DNA from: Apodospora peruviana
Taxonomy: Eukaryota; Ascomycota; Sordariomycetes; Sordariales; Lasiosphaeriaceae
Length of the DNA: 64,000 bases
Direction: 5' to 3'
Assembly (NCBI GenBank): GCA_033439685.1
Contig: JAUEDM010000002.1
Location: forward strand, 4,340,001-4,404,000
In this document: piece after piece, positions 10,114 through 21,411 of the stretch
Layout: every line of letters starts with the position of its first letter
Position numbering within the stretch: the first letter of the stretch is position 1
Program-made: the position numbers and the translations under genes
The notes under the pieces: model-generated
The model's database searches: none
Told to the model about the DNA's origin: nothing
Seen by the model: only the letters and a program-made list of their open reading frames with translations

Positions 10114-11789
10114 TCATCCGAAGAACTTCTGCCAAAACTTAAAAAGCTCATCCGATTTTGAGAGGGTGCCAATGTGGGCTATATACCCATCTGGCCGGAC
10201 AAAGACATAGCCAGGCTCCTTCGAAAACCCGAATTGCGCATGCACGGCAGCATGCACGTCCATATATTCAGGATCGGAGTCAGCACCGCTCGATGGCGAG
10301 TTGCCAGAGACATGGATGATATGGGTCTTGATGTCGCCTTTCAAAAGCACCTGAGTCTTGTTTCGGACCTCGTCGAGGATAGCAACCCTCGTCGCGGCCT
10401 TGCCCTCTCCGGTCCCTGCAAACAATAGAACGTGATACCCCCAGCCTCTGCACAGGTGGTGTACCCTCGTCGTCTCTTCCTCTCCACCAGGCAAAGTAGT
10501 ATTTTCCTTCAAGCTCCCATCCGGAAGTCGATCGCCACCGGCGACCGGACCTCCGAAGTCCTCTGCCGTGCCCACAATAGGACTGTTCCGGTAGGTAATC
10601 TTGAACTCCGAGACGAAGTCGTACATACGGCGTCTCCGGCTCTGACTGGACACTAGCCATGGAAGGACCCACGGGAGGACGAAATTCCGCAGGCGTATGA
10701 ACAGATATTGCATGCTGGAACTGAAGCTAAAGATTTGGTCAGTACCCTGGAGAACTGATGCTAATTTCCAGCCAAGATTGATTGCATCTTGTATTCCGGT
10801 ATTCATGCCCTTAATACCTTAAGATTAGGTTCGCTTTCTAATGACAGCGGTCCGTGTAGGGGTAAGGGATGATGGGAGAAGACACTTACCTGCCCACCCG
10901 CAGGGCTGTGGATGTGGGCGGCGTCCCCGGCGACGAAGAGACGCCCGTCGCGGTATTTCTTGACACCACGATGGTGCAGACGGAACCGAGTAAGCCAGAT
11001 CGGGTCATACAGCGTTCCGGAGCCAAGAGGGGTGAAGTCTGTGAGCAAAGCTTGTACTTGGTCAAGCGTCGGGTCCTTTCCAACTGGAATCTCCCTCAGG
11101 TTTCCGGAGCCCACGAGACGCACCAGCCCGTTCGCCATGGGTAAGATGGCGAGCATACCGTTCCCGAAGTACACCGAGAAGTGGACTAGCGGGATATTGG
11201 AGTCGCAAAGGTAGGCGTCGCAGAGAATAAAGTCCTGTGGGTACGCTGCGCCCTCGAAGGTAAGGTTCACGGCAGCATGTCGAACAACACTGTGGGCTCC
11301 GTCACAGCCCACCACGTACCTGGATCGGATAATCTCGTTGACCCCATCCGGTCCTTCCAGTGTCGCGGTCACTCCTGTGTCATCTTGGACGATGCTCCTG
11401 GCGGCGATAGGCCGCTCGACAGCGGCACCAAACTTGGCCAGACAGTCGTCGAGAAAAAGCTCCGTCTCGGCCTGAGAGACCATGAGGGGGAGGGGAAACT
11501 CGGTGTCAACGGGTCCAACATCGTCAAACCGCAAGGTGGTCACCGGTTTCTTGTCAACGTAGGACCTTGCTGCGTAAGTAAGCTGGCCGCGGGCAGAGAG
11601 TTTGTGGACGTCTCCATGGCGGTTTAAGAGCTCCAAAGTTCGGGGCTGCACAACAAGGGCCCGGCTTTTGTCAGAGCGAACGGGGCTTTTATCGATGATT
11701 CGGAATGAGATATTTTGAAGGGCGAGCTCAAGGGCTAGAACTGTCCCCACTGGGCCAGCACCGACAATGAGAACGTCACAGTCATGCAT
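10114..11789 (-). CDS. FAD-dependent monooxygenase (phenol hydroxylase type)
   Basis: Class A flavoprotein monooxygenase related to aromatic hydroxylases (PheA/TfdB family), 531 residues in two exons: 11789-10890 and 10809-10114, with an 80-nt intron (GTAAGT...ATTAAG). Exon 1 starts DCDVLIVGAGPVGTVLALEL (GxGxxG FAD fold), then YVVGCDGAHSVVRHAA (DG motif) and LFVAGDAAHIHSPAGGQ (GD motif), continued in exon 2 by GMNTGIQDAINLGWKLASVLQG. In relatives the next segment is a DTYxxERxPV motif of about 20 residues; here the text runs straight from VLQG into TDQIFSFSSS. The tail is a thioredoxin-like domain (GYVFVRPDGYIAHIG). The reading frame is open, but the missing segment may have inactivated the enzyme. 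Its neighbour, the thioesterase, is in the same orientation. Confidence 0.85.
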
Positions 11790-13236
11790 CGTGGGATGGG
11801 CATTTGGGCAGCTGGGTACGTGCTATAGGCTGATTTAGCATTCTGATGAGGTTTGCTCATCCATGGATATCTGGCGAAGGACCTCCATCCCTTTTATAAA
11901 CTGAGAATATCCATTTCCAACAACCGACAAGGGAGATACTGAGGCATGGCCCGTTTCCATATCTGAGCTCTTGTACTTTGCGTCACATGGTATGCTATCA
12001 GGGCGCATCGACAATAAGACGGAGAAATTCAGCGAATCAAGCGCACGACGGTCGCGGAGAGTTGTAGAGGCCGTCCCACGCTGGAAACTCGAGATGGTAT
12101 CTACAATGCTATTGCTGGGCGCGGCGGTTGCCCATTCCGACCCACCCCGAATTCGTCGGCCGCGTCTGCCGGGAATTGCAATCGCAGTCGAAGTCGCATG
12201 TTTCTAATCCGTAGACCCGACATCCCCCGCAAATCGGCTCTGGGTGTGGTACACAGTCGACGACTGAGAGTCGGAACTCGGGATCGCGAAATGATGATTC
12301 AGAAAGAAAACTCGATTGAAGAAGGTGATTTGTTGTTGACTCGTTGTCTGACGTCGACTGGTGAAGCCCGCTAGACCCCGCCTGAGCACGTGTGCACGGA
12401 CTACCTCTAACGGGTATATATTCTTCGCTCGCCCGCCCAAATTTTCCGATCCTTTTCTTTTTTTTTTTTTTAGCTCTCTTTGCCTTTTGGCTTAGATCAA
12501 GTGTAGTATCTGTTCTTTTCAGTTTAATCTCTGAAAGTACTCTACGGAGTACAATCTTGATTATTCCTATTTTTGTCAATCGGTCGACGGTCCTCTGGGC
12601 TTGCCTATGGTCGTCTTCCACAGTGTCCCTGGTATTACACTGCCTCCAGGCGATGCGAACCCACATTCTTTTTTCGTTGCAAACTCGGGCCTTTGCTTGG
12701 GTTGTAAGGAAGGAAGCTGGTTGTCGATGTTCTATATTTTGAGTTTGTTTACGCGGCGCAGACGAACATGTTTGTCGTGAGAATGTCCCACTCTCTTGTC
12801 GCCTGCCGCATCCTCGGCACACACGACCACCTGCAAGCCTCTCGAAATTCACGGTTTGACTACCACCGATGTACGGAATATCAGTTCAGTATATGATTCC
12901 TTTGACGGCAAATTTGTATTTGCAACACTCCAGATCTCCGGGTTCCTGAAACTCTATGAGTTTGCCGTTGGCCGTTGGTCAAGTCCCGCGCGCATGTGAC
13001 TAGCATTTGCGAGACTGCTGGGTTTGGCCTGCTCAATCTCTCCCAGTGCCCAAGTCGAGTCCCACCGCGAGTCGTGTCCTCCATCGCGATTCTGAAATCG
13101 CCAATGCACCACCTCACGCGACGTGTCAGCGCAAACCCTCCCTCTCAACACTATTTGGGTACCAATGCCGTTATACCGGTGTCGATAGTTAGGTCTAGCA
13201 ATTTCCTTTTTATTTTAAATCCTTAGTCTACAAGAA
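11790..13236. other. intergenic, divergent upstream region
   Basis: 5' flank of the monooxygenase (minus) and of the unknown protein at 13237 (plus). It contains a polypyrimidine tract with a long T run near 12457-12471 and a perfect inverted repeat GTACTC/GAGTAC at 12537-12552. A 247-residue minus-strand frame crosses the T run as poly-lysine and is rejected as coding. Confidence 0.5.
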
Positions 13237-14349
13237 ATGGCGGGCGGATTAGCCAACTCTCGCCACGCCCCAGGGCGCCCAAATTCGGCATCACCATCGA
13301 CACGGCCCTGGACCCCGCCCCAGGGAGGAACAACGTTGTCGGTGTCCAGACCACCTCCCCCGCTAACCATCACTCCTGCGCTGACGGGAAACGGAGGCAC
13401 TAATGGACACAATACTGGTCTGGGATCGCCAACCTTTGAGCTCCTCCGCTTCACCAAAATCATTCGTCGACTCAAATGGAAGCTCCCCTTCCTCGGGCAA
13501 GGCTACTGGCGGGCCGTGTCGCGGCTCGGACAGGACAGGGCTCACATCGCCGAGGCGGAGCTGATGTTCAAGCTGGACTTCTTCGAATTCTACGCCCTGA
13601 TCGAGCGAGCATTGGTGCACCTCATGGGGGTGTTTGATATCCACATCTCGCCTGGGTATCCGTCGTCTTCGGTGCAGCGACAACGGCTACAGAGGCGGAT
13701 TGCTGGCAAAGGCCTTGTGAACAGTGCCTGGAATGACGGCAGCTCTTTATCCTCTAACAGTCGGAACGAGACCATCGTGGACAGCGGAGTTGCTGCCGGC
13801 GGTGGAGGGACAGAATGTGCAGGGCACCGTTATCACGCTAATGTTCTTGAGGCGCTGGACAACGAGGACAATCCGTTACATGGCGTTCTCGGCACTGGTG
13901 ACGTGCGACGGCAGCTTGCCAGGGCCAAGGAGTTGCGGAACCGGTGGAAGACGGCTGACAACGATGACGATGAAGACAACGGCCACCGCGGGAATAACGT
14001 AACGTATTCATCTAGCACCACCCGGACGAGGAGGAAGTTTGAAGTCCCGCCTCTGGAGAGCTACAACCCTGAAGGAATTCTCGAAACCGTGTTCCGCGGG
14101 TTTGACGCCGCGTTTGTAATTGCGCAACGGTTCGTTCAGGGCCTCGGCCGCGGTTACGGACCTGCCACTGCTGGCACTTCTTCTTTTCGAGCAGCAGAAG
14201 GATCAGGAACAGTGCCCTCGCCGGCAGAAACAGATGTCGATATGGTCGATTGGGCCATCGCTGCGGCTGTCGCCGCTGGCGAAAAGGCCGACGACGACGA
14301 GACGCAGTGGGAGTTCATGACGGATGCTATGGACTGGGAAGCAGTTTAG
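13237..14349 (+). CDS. fungal protein of unknown function, 370 residues
   Basis: One uninterrupted frame from a good ATG (preceded by AAGAA) to TAG. I do not recognise a named domain. Residues 1-65 are Pro/Gly/Ser-rich and probably disordered. Residues about 68-140 (FELLRFTKIIRRLKWKLPFL...FFEFYALIERALVHLMGVFDIH) look helical and folded. A Gly/Ser linker follows, then HANVLEALDNEDNPLHGVLG and a basic helix (QLARAKELRNRWK), an Asp/Asn-rich patch, a second hydrophobic block (VFRGFDAAFVIAQRFVQ) and an acidic tail ending DAMDWEAV. No signal peptide or membrane helix is evident. The balanced composition with alternating folded and low-complexity blocks supports a real gene. My impression is of a conserved ascomycete hypothetical protein, which I cannot verify here. 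Confidence 0.75.
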   Translation: MAGGLANSRHAPGRPNSASPSTRPWTPPQGGTTLSVSRPPPPLTITPALTGNGGTNGHNTGLGSPTFELLRFTKIIRRLKWKLPFLGQGYWRAVSRLGQDRAHIAEAELMFKLDFFEFYALIERALVHLMGVFDIHISPGYPSSSVQRQRLQRRIAGKGLVNSAWNDGSSLSSNSRNETIVDSGVAAGGGGTECAGHRYHANVLEALDNEDNPLHGVLGTGDVRRQLARAKELRNRWKTADNDDDEDNGHRGNNVTYSSSTTRTRRKFEVPPLESYNPEGILETVFRGFDAAFVIAQRFVQGLGRGYGPATAGTSSFRAAEGSGTVPSPAETDVDMVDWAIAAAVAAGEKADDDETQWEFMTDAMDWEAV

Positions 14350-14647
14350 TTTTGGTATGCCAACATGTACATGTCGCCCTGGAAGCCCCGTCTATGTTGA
14401 AGCGGCTAGACGGTCGGTTTGGTAAAAAGGTACCAGGCAAACTTCCACGCCTCACGGTACGAAGTATCAATCTGAATCATCATAACCTGATACTCGTTCA
14501 ATACTTGGTCGGTACTTATTTCGCAGCAGTAGTTTATGAGGTAGGTATGCTATCCAACCTGTGGCCTCTAACGCACCCCCATATGACATAGCACAATATA
14601 ATATACCTCCGGCAAAGATATGGCGTTGACATCAGTTACTGTTGGAA

Positions 14648-16497
14648 TTAGTATTTCCTCAGCGTAATCTTCAGCCGCATTGGCCTGTCTGGCTTATGGG
14701 CACTGAACTTCGACCGGTCGTCGGGTACGGTTGAGCCAATGGCTTGCCGTCGGGATAATGCAGCGAATAGTCGAACATGGAGATGAAGGTAGCCCCAATG
14801 ATGGTCATTTCGAGTTTAGCAAACTATAACAGGTTGTGTTAGTAAAGCAAGTCATGTAGTAAGCCTAAGCCGCCTATTCTCGATGGCATAAAACTCACCC
14901 TCATTCCCACTGTACGAATACCACTCTGGTTAGTTATGTTCTACATTTTGACTCCTGGTGAATATTAGATGGTCAAAGAGATCACGTACAGCAAATATGC
15001 CTGCCCAAACCCCAACCCCATGTATGTCCACGGAGCCTTCTTGTCCTCGGCACGATCAGGGAGATACCTGCCGGGATCCCATTTGGCGGGTTCTGGGTAG
15101 ATTTCAGGATTGAAGTGGACATCGTCCACCGGATAGGTCTGGGTAAGGAAAGGAGTGTTTGTTTAGCAAAGGGACTATCATTTTCGTTTCAGGAAAAAAA
15201 GGAGTCAACAACAGCACTCGCGACTCACAACATAGCTGTCCTCGGGCACGACCTCGCCGGTCTTGCCAATCGAATAATCCTTGCCGCTGATATTCTTTCT
15301 GAACGCGGCCCCAACCATTTGCAGGCGGATCGTCTCGCGCAGGGCAAGGTCGATCAATGGAAAGTCGCTTTCCCAGTCCGCCATGGTGAGCCCAGCAAGG
15401 ACGTCCGTTCCGGACTGTTCCGGCGACTTGCGATGTTTCTTCACCACACCATCGACCTCGTCCCGCAGCTGCCGGTACCAGTAAGGGTCCGCGGCGAGGT
15501 AGATAAGCATCCAGGCGGCATTGATGCCGCTGTTAAGCTGGCCCGCGAACAGGGAGCTCATGATGAACGTGAGGATCCTGACCACGTTCGCACCGCTGTC
15601 CATCAGAAACTGCAGAGAATCCTCAACCCGTCGGCCAGTCTTCTTACGCTCGTTCATAACTCTGTTCAAGGTGGTGTAGATCCTCGCGCCGTATATCATC
15701 TGCCTGATGTAGCCCGGAGTTGGCAGCCAGGGAAAGATGATGCGGGTGGCCGAGGTCGAGCTCTCAATCACCTCGAACCAGTGCAGCGTCTTCTCGAGCA
15801 TCTTGGGGGACTCGGCGAATTCGGTGGCGCCGACGGTGCGCATCGTCAGCTGGTACACGATGCGGTAAATGTCTTCAAAGGGGTCGAAGAGACCGCCGCT
15901 CCCTGCCCGCGCGAGGGTCCGGTCCAAAGCTTTTCGGCTGTCGTCCACAAGGGGTACCAGGTTCTTGGCAAGGGTTTCCTTCCTTAGTAGGGCATTGATG
16001 GTTCTACCGAACCACTTGTGAAAGGTTTCCTCTTCTGTGACTTTGATAGCTTTGTCGTTTGATGGGGCCGCAGCATAAAGGGTTGCGTAGCTGTGAAGAT
16101 GAGCAGATTATCAGCTTGCCTATGTCCCAACAACTTCAGCAACAACGTACCCCTCGGGCATGCTCAGCTCTTTGCTATCAAAGAAGGCCTTGCGCCCTTC
16201 CGGACCAGACACCGCCACGATGCGATATTTACCCAAGTAAAAGCTGAAGCTCCCACTCTGGCTCTGGTTGGTGCCGTAGAGTAGAAAGTTGCGACGGTCA
16301 GAGAAGAAGCGCAATGCGCCGACCAAGGGCCAGTCATCGGCTTTGGAGAATTTCGGCGCATTCTTGGGAAACGAAGGCCTCCAGAAGACCAGCGCAAGCA
16401 GGCTGACGGCGGTGGTCAACAACAGAATCCAAACGGCGGCCGGCCAGGCCTGGTAGTTGGTGATGTGCTCTGTCCTGAGCCCCTTGAGAGCCTCCAT
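14648..16497 (-). pseudogene. cytochrome P450 with two frame breaks
   Basis: Microsomal P450. Exons: 16497-16151 (TM anchor AVWILLLTTAVSLLALVFW, then DDWPLVGAL), 16090-15229, 15138-14990, a microexon 14909-14899 and 14823-14648. Exon 2 holds the I-helix (FAGQLNSGINAAW) and K-helix ExxR (LRETIRL); exon 3 holds FNPEIYPEPAKWDPGRYLPD. The haem loop can be read as GRHICLGMR-FAKLEM only by dropping one base just after WTYMG, and the 11-nt exon supplies LGMR. In the last exon a second shift is needed after GKPLAQ to reach DRSKFSAHKP...LRKY and the TAA at 14648. The two shifts cancel, so the exon total stays a multiple of three. Either the gene is recently dead or the sequence carries two indel errors. 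Family: fungal, CYP51-like in general architecture; substrate unknown. Confidence 0.75.
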
Positions 16498-17969
16498 GAC
16501 GAAGGTCGTTGTCCTTGTCGACTGTGAGAAGGCCGCAACTTGTCCAAGACGAGAAAACGTGGAAACTAGCTTGAAGTGAGACAAGGTCTCAACTCAGCCA
16601 AAACACCGCATATCAAGATTATTTAATTCATCCACTGTGACTTTCCCCGCAACTCACCACACTGTTACATTTAGAAATTCCTGGCCTTGTTTGCTACAAC
16701 CGTGCCAGGCGATGTATGTACTTATTGAGCTGCCCGTCCCACCTACACCGGCGCTATTCGATGAGAGTGAGAACCCCGACGAGAAGTGTTGGATGCTGGC
16801 TGGGACAAAGATGACTTGTGTGGCTCGCTTGGTCCCGGATTATGTCCCGTCCGTACGGTGGCGAGCCGCGAAGAAACCAACGTCAACCAGATCAAAGCCA
16901 TTTACATTAGGCAGCCGACTCGTGATGGGCTAGACCTGGAAACACTTGTAAACCAGCATTCCGGCTGCTGAGAGATGTCGCACCTTTCGAGGCACCTTGC
17001 TGCAGTCACCAATATCTGATATATGTGCACTGCTTGTAACCACCAATTTTTATCAGTACGTACCTCATGACACCTACATCCATGGTGAAATACTCGATAT
17101 TCTACAAGTTCCATGCATACGATGATACGCCGACAAATTCGGGAGACCGAGGAACACGCCCTCTACCAAGTTGCTTGAATTCGAATGTCTATACGCGGAG
17201 TGATTCTTGGAAAGGAGGATCGTGGCTCCACGGCGAAGTGAGATAGATCTTTTCCTGCATCTGATATTACAAAGGCAATCGTTTACGTGAGGCTCACACC
17301 GTAACGGTCCTTGAGAGATTTCAACGTCTAGCGTACTGTACAACCTATATAAGCATGTTTACCATATGGAGGAGACCCTAGTAGTTAAAGAATCAAACCG
17401 AGATTACAGACAGCTTGGCGCTCTTACCTACCGTAAGAAAATAAGATGATAACAGAAGGCAAACGCCATACGGCAACCTGAGAGACAGGCAGGAGGAATC
17501 CCTCCCGGCAAGATGGCCGTCTGACGTGAGAATACGTACCCCAAGACGGCAATATCATCAACAGTACGAGGAAACGAACTTGAAAATCACATCGGTTTCT
17601 CAAAGATTTGCAACTAGAGATTTTCCACTGCGACAAAGTACATTACACCGGTTCATCGTCTCATTGCCCAGCAAATCAGTCCCACAGCGAACCATAACTT
17701 CCTACCATTCCCTCAAGTGATGAACCTGAGAAATGATATGCAAGATAAAAAGAGAAAAGAAAAAACCAAACCACACAGCGCTAAACCTGCGCCAGTCGGA
17801 AAGTGTACTCCTACTTTTCTAAATAACTGGTCGTATCATGGTATCATTAAACACTTGCCTCCTTCTCTTACCCCATATTTACGCCTTCCAAAAAGAAACA
17901 TTGGCATTAAGACACCGTCGGGAAAACAACAGATCTCGGACTTTGACCCCGTCCAAAGTCTGCCGTGTC
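16498..17969. other. intergenic
   Basis: About 1.5 kb between the P450 5' end and the kinesin 3' end, including the promoter of the P450 and the kinesin 3' UTR. No coding signal that I can support. Confidence 0.5.
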
Positions 17970-20900
17970 TCAGGAGGAGTCGCTTACTCGTTCCCTCGTT
18001 TTCTTTGTTGATTTCGCCGTGCCAATATGTGTGTTGTGCACCTATTCTAGTTAGTCACGATGAACTCGATAAAAAAAAAGACGAGGGAAAGGGAAGGAGT
18101 TCAGTCTGGAACAGGAGCATTCATTCTCACCTTTGTCGCAAATCGCAAGCTCGTCAACGTCTCCTTGAGATGTGCCTCAAGCGGGCTGACCATGACAAAC
18201 ATGAGCGTCTTGGAGTTGCCGCCCAGCGAGTATTGCAGTAGATGGGTGAGCTTCGAATTCCGGTAAGGGATATGCGAAGACCCCCGCCCGAGCGCTTCAA
18301 TCACGTCTCCCAGGCAGGCCAAGCTCTTGTTGATGCTCTGCGTCTCCTTCATCCGGTCGCCCTCGGCACCAGAATGCTTCAGCCGCTCCGACCCGGCCAG
18401 GTCGACTAGATTGAGCGTCCCTTCGCACCTCTCTAGCGTCGCCGAGTTCTCACCCACCAGTTTGAGGATGAAGACCGAGTGTGAACGTGACGAGCGCTCG
18501 TTTGCCTTGGTGGCTGCCACACTGCGGTTGTTTTGGGCCTGCCGCAGCATAATCTCTACCTTGTCGGCCGAGTCCAGGGCCACGCTCTTGCAGTTGAGCA
18601 CCGTGGTCTGCTTCCGAGCATCGTCATGGCGAATCTCCAACTTGCGCTTCCCATCCACGGCCGGAGTGAGCAGGTCGTTGAGCTCCTCGTTGTACACTTC
18701 GACAAAGCTCCCTTCCATCGTATATGTCCATGACTTTTCCTTCAGCTTGGTAATCGTGTCATATATCATGTGCGTAGCTCGTGGGATCATGCCATCGGCT
18801 GACGACATGGTGTATGTCTTTCCAGAGCCCGTTTGGCCGTAGCAGAAGATACAGACATTATAACCGTCAAGAGCACTCTGCACTAGCTGGGAGATTTCGC
18901 CAAACACTTCCTGGTTGTGTACAGATGGAGAGAAGACACGGTCGAATTCGAACGGCACCACCTTTCGGCTGGCAATTCCCAGGCTACTCTTCTCCTCAGG
19001 ACCCGTGACGTCAATCTGGGTAGAGGTCTTCAAGTCGGGAAACATAATCTTAGCCTCGCCTCCTTCAGAAGGATCGAGAACCGGCCGAACTCTGCACATG
19101 ACGCGAATGTTCCCCTTGAGCTCCTGGTATTTGTTGAACAGAATCCGCCGCTCTGTCTCTTCTTTGATCAGCTTCTGGTGTGCCTCCTCTGCAGATCGCA
19201 AGGCTTCTTGAAGACGAGCCTCCATGTCGGCGAATGAGTCCGATTGCTGCTTGCTGTCCGATTCCAAAAAGTCGATTTGTGCCCGAAGAGCCCGGCTCCG
19301 ATCTTCCAGCGTCATATTTGTAGTCGACATCTCGGCGATCTGAAGCTGAAGTTTCCCTTTGATTGTCTGCTCACGGTCCAGATCTGATTGGAGTGCTTCC
19401 AATTGCGATCTCATGTTTTGAAGTTCCCGGTCTTTCTCCACCATGGCACTGTTGAGACCTTGTTGTTCCGTCCCTAATCTCGTTTGTAGTTCTTGGATTT
19501 CCCTAGATTTTTGTGACCGCTCCTCTTCCAACTCTGCCCGGCAATGTCTTTCCAATGCTTCCAGGGCTTCCCGATGTGCCCGTTGCAGTCGGTCAGTTTC
19601 ATCCTTCAATTCTCTCCTAAGCTCATCCACCTCAAATCGATGTTCTCGTGACTTGTCCTCCAGCTCGTACTTATGGTTCCTCTGCTGTGCCTCCAGCGTT
19701 AGTCTTAGAGAATGCGACTCTTCCCGGGCGATGCTGAGCTCGGTTCGTAGCTGTTCGTTCTTTTCGTCGAGTCGGTACCGCTCGCGTTCCAGATCGGTTA
19801 CTGAGAACAGGTCAGTTGGGTGGTGTTCAGGGGCTAACTCCACTGTGACTTACCCCGAGTCTTTGCTAGGTTAACAGCATCCTCTAGGGTCTTCTTGTCT
19901 GTTAGAGAGACATCCATGGCCTCTTTCATAACTTTGAACTGTGATTCAACCTCGTGAAGGCGCTCGTCGACGTCCCATCCTGTGAATGCTTTAACATTAG
20001 AGTCTTTGGTGAGGAACGGTTGTGTTTTAACTGGAGAACAAGATTTGGATGGCGATACAGCGGTCTTGCTCGCAGTGAAAACTTTCTCAAACTGGTCTAT
20101 AGCAACCCGAGTATCAACGTCGGTTCGAGACGGTGTCTCTGGCCAACTGAGGGGCTGAAAGAGAGAATCGGCGGGCCTAAACTGACTAAGTCTGGCCGCT
20201 TCCTCTCCTTGACTTTGCCGAGACGTAACATGCTCTATCTTGACATCCAATTGAGATGAATGTAATGGAACCTGAGTGTCTTGTTTGGAGCTCGCTTGAC
20301 CTCCTTTCGGCTTGCCGACTTCTTCGTCATTACGCAGCGACAGGGCGCTAAATCCCCGCTCCATGGCCGAGAAGTCGTTCTTGTCTTGCTGAGCATGAGA
20401 CGCCAGGGGCTGCATGGAGACAGTCCCGCGAACCCTCTTACACCGGGTCGTCTTGTTTGAAGTCTGAAAAAGAAGCGAGTGCTTCGTACCATTCGGCTGG
20501 GCCGGTCCTCCATCCATGTCCGCTCCGCGGTCACCCATCGCAGTTGCTGGTCGTGAGCGCGTGTTGCCTCGTTGTCGACCACCCATGGATTGGTTAAATC
20601 CCATTGATGTCGGCGCCCGTCCGTAGTTCGAAACCGGTGGGCGGCTTCCAGGTCCCAGGCTAGTAGCGAAGCTGTTCGTAGAGGGCGGTCGTGTGGCGGT
20701 CGAGGAATTAGAGGTCTGGCGGGAGAGAGCATTTTGAGCAGGAGTGGGCTTTATCTAATGCAACAGATGGTTAGCGGGAGCTCCGGGAGCCCTGGATCAA
20801 CGCCTCCACGCAAGACAGTACACGGTCCAGCCATCAGCCATACCCGACGTGTTGTATCCATCTCTGGCAAAGCGTAGGGCTTTTGTGGCGCGCTGGTTGA

Positions 20901-21411
20901 TATGCATGGCTGTTCACGATGCGACGGATGCAGTGATGGACTGGGGGAGACAACACCTACATTAGTCGCTGCGAGACTGCTTATCGAGATACCCTTGATA
21001 GGTGCCCGTGAACTGGTGGGTACTGGTATGCCTATTGACGGCAGTGACGACGGTTTGGGGGTTGGTTCGCCTGCCCTTTCGACAAGAGTCTTTCGCTTGG
21101 GTTCGGGTTGAGTCACTGTGAAGTAAAGAATTGAATGTCAGCAAGTCCGCCCGCAGCTTAGGGAATCGTGTTAAGGGCGACGTGCAATTGCCATTCAGAG
21201 CGCGTTTGGTGCCTTGCGGAGGCAGCATGGTAGACGGTTGAGCTCGCGCATTGCTCTGCGACTCGGTGATCTCTTGAAGGCCGGTCGCTGGTGCAGCCGA
21301 GACGTTCCAACGGGTCGGAGCGCGCAGTCCTGATCCCCGGGCGAGCTGAAGGCGAATGGGCAAACTGCGATCAGCGATCCTTCCTTCTCGAGGCAAAAAA
21401 CTTGGAATCAT
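17970..21411 (-). CDS. klpA: kinesin-14, C-terminal motor (KlpA/Kar3 type)
   Basis: Minus-end-directed spindle kinesin of about 1044 residues. Five exons: 21411-21192, 21115-20844, 20754-19854, 19800-18131, 18041-17970 (3135 nt, divisible by 3). The N-terminal 450 residues are disordered and basic (KRKTLVERAGEP, Ser/Pro-rich), as expected for the microtubule-binding tail. Residues about 465-690 form a heptad-rich coiled coil. The neck ELKGNIRVMCRVRP leads into a motor with P-loop GQTGSGKT (about 787), switch I NERSSRSHS and switch II DLAGSE. A motor at the C-terminus defines kinesin-14. Splicing of the last exon restores the family ending FATKVHNTHIGTAK and adds a short tail. The start is uncertain: MIPSFLPREGRI is used because the frame stays open into GSGLRAPTRW. 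The first intron (21116-21191) needs a GC donor. Confidence 0.9.

Noticed and set aside
12109..12852. 247-residue minus-strand frame
   Set aside because: It crosses the T run as poly-lysine, has no domain-like block and lies in the promoter region of two divergent genes.
15115..15987. 290-residue plus-strand frame
   Set aside because: Antisense to the P450 exons; no independent motif.
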